Shown here piece by piece: positions 1-6,826 of a stretch of DNA of 64,000 nucleotides (positions are counted from its first letter, which is position 1; each line of letters begins with the position of its first letter). Origin of the DNA: Clostridium sp. OM02-18AC (GTDB lineage: Bacteria > Bacillota > Clostridia > Lachnospirales > Lachnospiraceae); NCBI RefSeq assembly GCF_003481825.1, contig NZ_QULW01000015.1, positions 1 through 64,000 of the forward strand, read 5' to 3'. The notes below the pieces were generated by a model. The model was not told where the DNA came from. It worked only from the letters and a program-made list of their open reading frames with translations, and searched no databases. A program made the position numbers and the translations under genes.

Positions 1-83
1 GTGCAAGAGTAAACTCCACCGCCCTTTGGAGAAGTGGAATTTAAATTTTCATTTTAGGCGAGAAAATCTGTAAATAATGATTC

Positions 84-112
84 TTTTCATAATAAAAAGA
101 ATGTGGTATACT
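84..112 (+). promoter_or_regulatory. Predicted sigma-A promoter of the znu operon
   Basis: A TTTTCA -35 (84-89) is followed after 17 bases by TATACT (107-112), with an extended -10 TG at 104-105. An imperfect dyad, ATTCTTTT against AAAAAGAAT, covers 80-101 and could be an operator for a metal regulator. That role is inferred only from its position ahead of a zinc-type importer. Confidence 0.5.
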
Positions 113-136
113 TAAACTAACTATGCAACCAAATGA

Positions 137-174
137 GACAGCTTCAGTCACAATGCATGATGACTGAAGCTGTC
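137..174 (+). other. Perfect 14-bp stem-loop in the znuA leader
   Basis: Arms GACAGCTTCAGTCA (137-150) and TGACTGAAGCTGTC (161-174) flank a 10-base loop. The stem lies between the predicted promoter and the znuA start. No T-run follows it, so an mRNA leader structure or operator is more likely than a terminator. Confidence 0.45.
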
Positions 175-238
175 TGATGTTACAGAGACATATCACTGTG
201 CAGGTTTGTCTGCAGCGGTGAGACAGCAACAGAAAGAA

Positions 239-1444
239 ATGAACATGAAATTAAACAGACACAATACAGTTTGGAAAAGCCACAGGCTGCCGAAATGTCT
301 GCTGGCAGTATTTCTTGGTGCATCCGTGTTTCTTAGTGGATGCGGACCGGCTGAAGGAAGCCAGGGCGCCTTTGATGCTTCTTCGGAAGAAAATGGGAAA
401 TTAAAGGTGGCGGTGACTCTGTTTCCGTACTATGATTTCGTGCGGCAGATTGCTGGTGACCAGGTAGACCTTCAGATGGTCATTCCGGCAGGCATGGACA
501 GTCACTCATTTGAGCCAACCCCGGCTGACATCCGGACAATCCAGCATGCGGATGTGCTGATCAGCAACGGCGGAACCATGGAACACTGGCTGGAGGATAC
601 CTTGGGGGCCCTGGATACCTCCAACATGACGATTGTTACTATGATGGATTATGTAGATACCGTAGAAGAGGAAATCGTGGAAGGCATGGAAGATGCCGGG
701 CACGATCACGACCATGATCATGTGCATTCCCATACAGACAGTGATGATCACGACCACAGTCACGAGACGCCGGAGGAACACGCGGCGCATGCACAGGAAG
801 TTGACGATCACGACCACAGTGGAGAGACACCGGAGGAGCATGCAGCGCATGCCCAGGAGACCGACGATCATGATCATAGTGACTACGTGGATCACGATGG
901 TCATGAAGAAACGATTGAGTACGACGAGCACATCTGGACTTCGCCGGTGAATGCCATGAAGCTGGTGGATGTGATCGGAGAAACACTGGCAGAGGCAGAT
1001 CCGGCACATGCAGAGGTATTTCGGCTGGGGGCTGAAAATTACAAAAAGGAACTGGAAGAGATCGATGCAGGCTTCCGTGAGGTGTCCAGAAATCGCAAAC
1101 GAAACATGATCGTGATGGGTGATAAATTCCCATTCCGCTATCTGGCGGATGAATACCAGCTGGATTACCGGGCGGCTTTCTCGGGCTGCAGTTCCGACAC
1201 GGAGCCGAGCGCAAAAACGATCGCCTATCTGATCGACAAGGTAAAAGAAGAACAGATTCCAGTGGTATACTACCTGGAACTGAGCAGTCACCGGGTATCT
1301 GAAATCATTGGAGAAGAAACCGGGGCAGAGCCGCTGCTTCTTCACTCCTGTCACAATGTTACCAGGGCGCAGTTTGATTCCGGCATTACGTACGCGGAAC
1401 TGATGCGCCAGAATATCGAAAATTTAAGAAAAGGAATTGACTGA
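239..1444 (+). CDS. znuA: Zinc/manganese-type ABC transporter substrate-binding lipoprotein, His-rich
   Basis: This is a cluster A-I (ZnuA/AdcA-like) metal-binding lipoprotein that would capture a divalent metal, probably zinc, outside the membrane for the permease encoded next to it. From the ATG at 239 the protein has about 401 residues, with a basic start, a hydrophobic stretch and a lipobox FLSGC (Cys ~35). The family pattern VTLFPYYDFVRQIAGD and the ligand motif DSHSFEPT follow. Residues ~152-225 form the His/Asp-rich loop typical of zinc-binding members, built on a 20-residue tandem repeat (60-bp period). The stop overlaps the next start (ATGA). ATGs at 239 and 245 are both possible starts; TTG 206 is less likely. 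Confidence 0.9.
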   Translation: MNMKLNRHNTVWKSHRLPKCLLAVFLGASVFLSGCGPAEGSQGAFDASSEENGKLKVAVTLFPYYDFVRQIAGDQVDLQMVIPAGMDSHSFEPTPADIRTIQHADVLISNGGTMEHWLEDTLGALDTSNMTIVTMMDYVDTVEEEIVEGMEDAGHDHDHDHVHSHTDSDDHDHSHETPEEHAAHAQEVDDHDHSGETPEEHAAHAQETDDHDHSDYVDHDGHEETIEYDEHIWTSPVNAMKLVDVIGETLAEADPAHAEVFRLGAENYKKELEEIDAGFREVSRNRKRNMIVMGDKFPFRYLADEYQLDYRAAFSGCSSDTEPSAKTIAYLIDKVKEEQIPVVYYLELSSHRVSEIIGEETGAEPLLLHSCHNVTRAQFDSGITYAELMRQNIENLRKGID

Positions 1445-2154
1445 TGAATCCGATTATCAAATGCGAACATGCTGATTTTGGATATGAAAACCAGGACGCG
1501 GTTGTTGATCTGAATCTGGAAATTTATCCGGGAGATTATCTCTGCGTAGTAGGGGAAAACGGCTCGGGAAAGAGTACGCTCATTAAGGGCATGCTGGGCC
1601 TTTTAAAGCCAACGGGCGGAACGCTTACTGTGGCAGATGATCTGAAACGTGGCGGGATTGGTTATCTTCCCCAGCAGACCGCGGCTCAGAAGGATTTCCC
1701 GGCTACCGTGCAGGAAGTTGTACTGTCCGGAACCTTAAGCCGCAGGGGAAACCGTCCATTCTATTCTATGGCGGAACGGAAACTTGCAGCGCATAATCTG
1801 GAACGCCTGGGCATTGAACATCTGAAAAATAAATGTTACCGGGAACTTTCCGGAGGTCAGCAGCAGCGTGTCCTGATCGCGCGTGCCCTCTGTGCCACGG
1901 AACAGCTTCTGATCCTGGACGAGCCGATCACTGGTCTTGATCCGTCCGCAATCCAGGACTTTTATCATCTCGTTAAGAAGCTGAATAAAGAAGACGGGAT
2001 CACCATCATCATGGTATCCCACGATATTGGCAATGTCATCAGCCAGGCCAACAAGATCCTGCATCTTCACCGGAACGTTGTATTCTGCGGAACAGCAGAA
2101 GAATACAAAAAAAGTGTGGCCGGCAAAGAATTTCTGGGAGGTGAAGAGGCATGA
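1444..2154 (+). CDS. znuC: Metal ABC transporter ATP-binding protein
   Basis: This is the ATPase subunit of the importer, 236 residues, cytoplasmic. It has Walker A GENGSGKST (residues 37-45), the Q-loop region GYLPQQ, signature LSGGQQQRV (~135-143), Walker B LLILDEP followed by the D-loop, and the switch His in MVSHDI. The order and the 4-base overlaps with the genes on both sides show one translationally coupled operon. The metal is inferred from the His-rich binding protein upstream; manganese-type systems have the same layout. Confidence 0.92.
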   Translation: MNPIIKCEHADFGYENQDAVVDLNLEIYPGDYLCVVGENGSGKSTLIKGMLGLLKPTGGTLTVADDLKRGGIGYLPQQTAAQKDFPATVQEVVLSGTLSRRGNRPFYSMAERKLAAHNLERLGIEHLKNKCYRELSGGQQQRVLIARALCATEQLLILDEPITGLDPSAIQDFYHLVKKLNKEDGITIIMVSHDIGNVISQANKILHLHRNVVFCGTAEEYKKSVAGKEFLGGEEA

Positions 2155-2978
2155 GTATGATTCTGGAAATGCTTTCCTATCCGTTTGTGGTTCGCGCCCT
2201 GGTAGGCGGAATCCTGGTATCGCTTTGCTCCGCCCTGCTGGGTGTCAGTCTGGTGTTAAAGCGCTATTCCATGATCGGAGACGGCTTATCCCACGTTTCC
2301 TTTGGTGCGTTATCCATCGCCATTGCCGTGGGCTGGTCTCCGCTTAAGGTATCAATCCCGCTTGTTGTGCTGGCAGCCTTTTTCCTGCTCCGCATCACTG
2401 AAAACGGAAAAGTGAAGAGCGATGCAGCCATTGCCATGATCTCCGCAAGCTCCCTTGCCCTTGGCATTATTGTCACTTCCCTGACAACTGGTATGACAAC
2501 CGATGTCAGCAGTTACATGTTCGGAAGCATTCTTGCGATGAGCCGTGAGGACGTTATCTTAAGCGCAGTACTTTCTATCATTGTGCTATGCTTGTTTGTA
2601 TTCTGCTACAACAAACTGTTTGCTGTAACTTTCGATGAAAACTTTGCGAAAGCGACCGGCGTGCGGGTGGAGTTATACAATGTTCTGATCGCTGTTTTAA
2701 CGGCGGTCACCATTGTACTCGGCATGCGGATGATGGGCGCCATGCTCATTTCCAGCCTGATCATTTTCCCGGCACTGACCTCCATGAGAATCTTTAAAAG
2801 CTTCCGCGGTGTAGTCATCTGCTCCGGAGTTCTGGCTGTTGTATGTTTCCTCCTTGGAATTATTTTTTCCTACGGATTTTCCACCCCGGCAGGTGCCAGC
2901 GTCGTCATGGTGAATCTGGCTACATTTGTGTTGTTTACGATCGCACAGAGTGTGCTTATGCGCGTTGTAAAGAAATAA
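2151..2978 (+). CDS. znuB: Metal ABC transporter permease
   Basis: This is the membrane subunit of the ABC-3 family, 275 residues, forming the channel for the imported metal. The sequence is almost entirely hydrophobic segments (about 8), including the conserved stretch GDGLSHVSFGALS and the late segment MGAMLISSLIIFPALTSM. The start overlaps the znuC stop. Its own stop codon TAA (2976-2978) lies inside the left inverted repeat of the palindromic element that begins at 2975, so the insertion or its ancestor touches the very end of this reading frame. Confidence 0.92.
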   Translation: MSMILEMLSYPFVVRALVGGILVSLCSALLGVSLVLKRYSMIGDGLSHVSFGALSIAIAVGWSPLKVSIPLVVLAAFFLLRITENGKVKSDAAIAMISASSLALGIIVTSLTTGMTTDVSSYMFGSILAMSREDVILSAVLSIIVLCLFVFCYNKLFAVTFDENFAKATGVRVELYNVLIAVLTAVTIVLGMRMMGAMLISSLIIFPALTSMRIFKSFRGVVICSGVLAVVCFLLGIIFSYGFSTPAGASVVMVNLATFVLFTIAQSVLMRVVKK

Positions 2979-3553
2979 ACAATATTGCACAGTAAGTCCG
3001 AAAGCCCCCGCCCCGCCATACGTAAACGCATTCACGCGAATTTTCGCCCGTTTTGCTCCGTTGCCTATAGATCGTTCCTCCGCTAACTCGCTCACTGCGT
3101 TCGCTCAGACAGAGCTCTGAAACGATCGCTATACTCACAAAACGGGCAAAATTCGCTAACGAATGCTTATTACGCATGGCGGGGCGGGTGCTTTCTACTG
3201 TACTGGCTCCACTACATACGAAAAACCTGCAGCCACTACTGAAATGGCAGAGATAGGCTAACTATCTGCCGAATCAGTAATGGTTACAGGTTTTTATTCT
3301 AGTAAAGCCAGTACACAGGAAACGCAAACCAGCCGGTACAGGATAAGCATTTGTTTGAAAATCCGTGAGTGGGCGAGCATAGCGTTGGAACGGAGACCCT
3401 TGTTTGAGCACGCAGCGCGTGCGAGTTTGGGTCGCAGTTCCAACAATAGGCGGCGCAGCCTACGAGCAAAAGGATTTTCACCCAAATGCTTATCCTGTAC
3501 CGGCTGGCTTGTGTTTCCGTATCTACAGAGACTTACTGTGCAATATTGTTTAT
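2975..3553. mobile_element. 579-bp MITE-like nested palindromic element
   Basis: A 23-bp inverted repeat at 2975-2997 is repeated exactly, in reverse complement, at 3531-3553; its core is AAACAATATTGCACAGTAA. The outer TA at each end would fit a TA target duplication as made by IS630/mariner-type elements. Inside are three separate palindromic modules. Module 1 has arms CCCGCCCCGCCAT at 3007-3019 and 3176-3188, with an inner pair near 3037/3156. Module 2 has TACTGGCT/AGCCAGTA, AAAAACCTG/CAGGTTTTT and an inner stem near 3246-3270. Module 3 has perfect 25-bp arms at 3329-3353 and 3483-3507. No convincing coding sequence is present; open frames inside are by-products of the palindromes. A related 107-bp copy lies at 23809-23915. 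Confidence 0.75.
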
Positions 3554-3784
3554 ATAAAGAAGATTTCCCTTGCCAATGCAGCATAAAAATGGTATGTTAT
3601 AAGCAAAGCAGGAACATTCTTTTAGCCACAGCATGGGAACCTCTATTTCACCGTGCGGTTTATCTATTTTCTATGGCATTGCCATTCTGAACAATCTACT
3701 GGAATTTTTCTATGCTTGAGAAACCACGAAACAATCAAACAGGGAATTCCAGAAGAGAAGAACAGAAAAAGCTGGAATTCTCAC

Positions 3785-4333
3785 CTGGAAACAATTGTGT
3801 TAAACATCAACAAAGGGCATAATGTGGCATTAATGGAAAAATGCAGGGAGCTTCATGATTATTCAACGTTTGTAGCGTTGGTACGCGAAAAGCAGAAAAG
3901 CGGTCTCCCGCTGGTTCTGGCAGTGAATGATGCAATGGAGGAATGTATCAAAAATGATGTGCTGGCAGATTTCCTGCGAAAAAATCGTGCGGAGGTGTTA
4001 AAAGTGAGCATCTATGAATACGATGAAGAGCGAAATTATCAATTACTGCAAAAACAATACAGAAATGCTGGATTAGCAGAGGGTCGGGAAGCTGGTCTTG
4101 CGGAGGGTCATAAAGCTGGACTGGAAGAGGGGCAGCTTCTGGAACAGGTTCGGCTTATTGTAAAGAAAATGCAGAAAAACGATTCCGTATTACGGATCGC
4201 AGAAACTCTGGAATTGGACGAAGCCTTTGTGCAGCTTATTTGCCAGATTGCAAAACAAATGGCACCGGATTATGATGTTGAAAAAGTAATGGAGCTTTAT
4301 CAAAAGAAAAATATGGGCTCTGACGAACAATAG
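3785..4333 (+). pseudogene. 3' remnant of an Rpn/PD-(D/E)XK nuclease-family gene
   Basis: The readable part, about 182 residues, matches my memory of the C-terminal half of Rpn-family (PD-(D/E)XK transposase-like) proteins common in Lachnospiraceae. It starts at LNINKGHNVALMEKCREL, passes ADFLRKNRAEVLKVSIYEYDEE, and continues into the family's hallmark Gly/Glu repeats (AGLAEGREAGLAEGHKAGLEEG) and a short helical tail. The catalytic N-terminal domain is absent. Upstream in-frame sequence (3653-3784) is not recognisable and has no ribosome binding site. An inverted repeat GAATTCCAG/CTGGAATTC (3744-3752, 3772-3780) lies at the break. I read this as a truncated, non-functional gene beside the palindromic element. 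Confidence 0.6.
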
Positions 4334-4370
4334 AAGAAGTGTATTCTTAATACACAGGTCATGAAAAACG

Positions 4371-4419
4371 AAAACGACTGCTTTCTCATGTGGTTTGACA
4401 TGAAAGGGCAGTCGTTTTT
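4371..4419 (+). terminator. Rho-independent terminator
   Basis: A long stem, AAAACGACTGC pairing with GGCAGTCGTTTT plus an inner TCATGT/ACATGA pair, is followed by a T-run. It lies just downstream of the Rpn remnant and just before the convergent kinase gene ends. Confidence 0.7.
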
Positions 4420-4479
4420 GGTGTATTGCATGTCGAGGAGGCGTCAGTGACGTGTCCAATAATTTTTACAGGAAAAGAA

Positions 4480-5769
4480 TTATTGCAGGTTCAGCATAAC
4501 CGATGCGTAGAACACTCCGCCCTTCCACTCAAAGCGTGCATCGCCTTTGTAGCGTTTCGCAATATAACGCACGGATTCCGTTCCGATTCCGTTTCCAGGG
4601 TGTTTGCTGGAGAGAAGCTTTTGTCCATCCCAGACTGGACGATAGAAGCTGGAATTGTCGACTGCGACCGTGATCGAAGACATCTGGTTTTGCTGGATCA
4701 GAACGCGGATAAAGGGATCGCTGACCTGCGCTTTGCAGGCTTCGAGGGCATTTTCCAGAAGATTTCCGATCAGGACGCAAAAGTCGGTTTCCGGGATGGG
4801 CAGTTTTTCCGGCAGTTCGATTTTGAGTGTTATGGGTATGGAATATTGTTTTGCCTGGTCTGCATAATAGGAGAGGACAGCATTTAAGGCAAGGTTTCCG
4901 CAATACAGCTGGTCGGATGAATCGGGAAACTGCTGTTCATATTCCTCCAGGTAATTTTTTAAGGAATCTAAGTCCCCGCGGCTTACCAGGTCACGGATCA
5001 CGGCCCTGTGCTGACGGAAATCGTGTCTTGCCCTGCGGTTTTCTTTGATGCGTGTCTGGAGCTCTTCGGACTGTTTCCTCTGAATTTTTAACAGATTTTC
5101 CATCGCTTTGTTTCGTTCCTGTTCCATGATCTGTTCCTGTAGATTCCGGATAAACAAAAGAATCAGATGGCTGATGAGAAACATGCAGACCAGAAGCAGG
5201 ATTCTTGCCATAAGTGCATTGTTTTTTATGACCCCGCTGCGGATGTTCCCGGTAAGGAGCAGGACTATGACGGTTGCAGAGCATGGGAGCAGCCAGGCAG
5301 TTTTCCAGAATTCCGGCAGCTGCACAGAGAGTAGGTCAGAAAGAATCCCTCTCAAAAACTTTGACATGAAAAATACAGTCATCAGGGTGAGCACCAGGGT
5401 GATGATCCCGGCCTGCCAGGTAAGAAATGAAAAATGAAAAATTTTCTGGCAGAGACAAAAGGTTGCAGCCCGGATAACCAGAAGATAATCGATTGTAAAT
5501 AAAAAAAGAAATGCGGCAATGCCAATATCCGTTTCAACCAAAAATACCATCAGGGCAAACAGGACTGGTATTGCCAGATACTGGGCGGAAACACTGGGCG
5601 ATCCGAAAATCACGAGCAGGGAAAACAGGCAAAGATAAACGGATTCCCAGACGCACATGATCAGGAAGGATTTTTTGAATGCAAAACGCATGCGGTCGCA
5701 GACCGGCAGATAAGCCAATATAAAAAATGGAAATGTGCTGAGAAATTCATTAAAAACCAGTTCAATCAT
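4480..5769 (-). CDS. GHKL-domain sensor histidine kinase (AgrC/CitA-like), orphan
   Basis: This is a membrane sensor kinase of 429 residues. The first ~200 residues form about six membrane segments with short loops. A coiled segment (~205-250) follows, then the dimerisation/phosphoacceptor stretch RARHDFRQHR (His ~247). The GHKL ATPase domain has an N box GNLLENALEAC and a G box GNGIGTESVRYIAKRYKG. The layout matches peptide-sensing kinases of the AgrC type. No response-regulator gene lies beside it, which is unusual for this class, so its partner must be elsewhere or lost. The ATG at 5769 follows GGAGAGG, and an extended -10 (TGGTATGAT) lies upstream on the minus strand. Confidence 0.85.
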   Translation of the reverse strand: MIELVFNEFLSTFPFFILAYLPVCDRMRFAFKKSFLIMCVWESVYLCLFSLLVIFGSPSVSAQYLAIPVLFALMVFLVETDIGIAAFLFLFTIDYLLVIRAATFCLCQKIFHFSFLTWQAGIITLVLTLMTVFFMSKFLRGILSDLLSVQLPEFWKTAWLLPCSATVIVLLLTGNIRSGVIKNNALMARILLLVCMFLISHLILLFIRNLQEQIMEQERNKAMENLLKIQRKQSEELQTRIKENRRARHDFRQHRAVIRDLVSRGDLDSLKNYLEEYEQQFPDSSDQLYCGNLALNAVLSYYADQAKQYSIPITLKIELPEKLPIPETDFCVLIGNLLENALEACKAQVSDPFIRVLIQQNQMSSITVAVDNSSFYRPVWDGQKLLSSKHPGNGIGTESVRYIAKRYKGDARFEWKGGVFYASVMLNLQ

Positions 5770-5881
5770 ATCGATAACCTCTCCAAAACACGTCTAAGAT
5801 ATGCCTATCATACCATATTTTCCTGGAAAAATCTGTCAAGCTTACAATAGTAATAAAAATTTCTCAATAAGGAAACTTGCG

Positions 5882-5897
5882 GTTAGCAACAACTAAC
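5882..5897. promoter_or_regulatory. DtxR-type operator site A upstream of feo
   Basis: The palindrome GTTAGCAACAACTAAC has half-sites GTTAG and CTAAC six bases apart. It is the same 16-base pattern as the sites at 5941, 5962 and 9450, and lies just upstream of the feo -35 element. It resembles the TTAGGTTAG-type half-sites of DtxR/IdeR regulators; a DtxR-family gene lies at 12823. Confidence 0.6.
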
Positions 5898-5924
5898 AAA
5901 AATGACAAAATTGCTGCAAAGTTA

Positions 5925-5953
5925 TTGACTGCTAACCGAAGTTAGCCTATACT
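5925..5953 (+). promoter_or_regulatory. Predicted feo operon promoter
   Basis: TTGACT (5925-5930) and TATACT (5948-5953) are spaced by exactly 17 bases. The -10 lies inside operator B, and operators A and C flank the promoter, which is the arrangement expected for tight iron-dependent repression. Confidence 0.7.
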
Positions 5954-5956
5954 AAT
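5941..5956. promoter_or_regulatory. DtxR-type operator site B, overlapping the feo -10
   Basis: GTTAGCCTATACTAAT shows the GTTAG-N6-CTAAY pattern. Its spacer contains the -10 hexamer, so a bound repressor would block RNA polymerase directly. The bases just upstream (GCTAACCGAAGTTAGC, 5931-5946) add an overlapping dyad. Confidence 0.6.
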
Positions 5957-5961
5957 TTAAA

Positions 5962-5977
5962 GTTAGCGGGCGCTAAT
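5962..5977. promoter_or_regulatory. DtxR-type operator site C near the feo transcription start
   Basis: GTTAGCGGGCGCTAAT is the third copy of the GTTAG-N6-CTAAY palindrome. It is centred a few bases downstream of the predicted transcription start. Confidence 0.6.
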
Positions 5978-6079
5978 GCTTCCGCCTGACTGTATTTGGT
6001 GTAAGTGTCAGATTAAATTATTACATCAGTTACAATGCAGCTTCATTTATATACTATAAGAAAAGAAAGAAGATGAGTT

Positions 6080-6295
6080 ATGATGCCACTTACTATGGCG
6101 CCGGTTGGACAGGCGAGCAGAATCCACAAGGTTGGAGGAAATGAGGAGTGCAGACGTTTTCTGGAGAATCTTGGTTTCGTGGCAGGAACCGAGGTTACCG
6201 TGATCTCAGCGATCGGAGGCAATGTGATCGTGAACATCAAGGATTCCAGAGTCGCAATTAACCAGGATATGGCACGTCACATCATGGTAGCGTAA
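6080..6295 (+). CDS. feoA: FeoA-domain protein (first copy)
   Basis: This is a small SH3-like FeoA protein of 71 residues, thought to assist the FeoB ferrous-iron permease at the inner face of the membrane. The FeoA pattern is clear: a Gly/Asn-rich first part, RRFLENLGFVAGTEVTVIS, and a C-terminal strand with MARHIMV. It is the first gene after the operator-flanked promoter. Two adjacent ATGs at 6080 and 6083 are possible starts behind AGAAAGAAG. A second, diverged FeoA follows about 180 bases later, so the two are probably not redundant. Confidence 0.9.
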   Translation: MMPLTMAPVGQASRIHKVGGNEECRRFLENLGFVAGTEVTVISAIGGNVIVNIKDSRVAINQDMARHIMVA

Positions 6296-6478
6296 GTTTC
6301 CGTGAGGTACGTAACTATATACAAATGAAAACATATCTGCCAGGATCAAATGGCTGCAGAGGGCCGGAACGGAGAACGCAAAGAATCAGGGCATAAAACT
6401 ATTAAGAATTCGAACGGAAGCCACGAAGACCCAGGGCGGTGATCAGGCAGTGATCTTTGGGAAAGGAGATTTAAGACG

Positions 6479-6697
6479 ATGACTTTAGGTGATGCAGCAG
6501 TTGGAAGTACCGTTGTGGTAACCAAAATCAGTGGTGATGGTGCTTACAAGCGTCGTATTATGGACATGGGTATCACGAAAGGAAGCGAGCTTTACATCAG
6601 AAAAGTTGCTCCTCTTGGAGACCCGGTTGAGATTACCGTCAGAGGCTATGAGCTGTCTGTCAGAAAAGACGATGCCCAGTGCGTAGAGGTAAAATAG
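6479..6697 (+). CDS. feoA: FeoA-domain protein (second copy)
   Basis: This second FeoA-like protein has 72 residues. It carries the canonical VVTKISGDGAYKRRIMDMGI and GSELYIRKVAPLGDPVEI segments typical of FeoA proteins encoded directly upstream of FeoB. The ATG follows AAAGGAGAT at good spacing. The 183-base gap after the first feoA shows no clear terminator, so both copies and feoB are probably co-transcribed. It is closer than copy 1 to the consensus I remember for FeoA and is the likelier direct FeoB partner. Confidence 0.92.
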   Translation: MTLGDAAVGSTVVVTKISGDGAYKRRIMDMGITKGSELYIRKVAPLGDPVEITVRGYELSVRKDDAQCVEVK

Positions 6698-6826
6698 TTA
6701 TTGTACGCGGCAGGAAACTTTGGGATTGAAAATTCTGCGCGATACAGTTTTTGTGACAAACAACGAATCATACATAGGACAACATTGAAGAATGAAAGCC
6801 AGGATCTGGCTTCAGGGAGGAAGAAA

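Noticed and set aside
1..60. End of an upstream gene or a terminator (TCCAC/GTGGA) at the window edge
   Set aside because: Too little sequence is available to support a gene or a clear terminator.
743..880. Possible CRISPR-like or minisatellite array
   Set aside because: The repeats are in-frame coding repeats with no distinct spacers and only 2.3 copies.
506..1354. Long minus-strand open frames opposite znuA
   Set aside because: They are mirror frames kept open by the repetitive His/Asp codons of znuA; they have no ribosome binding site and no family resemblance.
3280..3690. Open frames on both strands inside and beside the 579-bp element
   Set aside because: They read across palindrome arms, giving near-identical peptides on both strands. 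Nothing resembles a transposase or any known protein.
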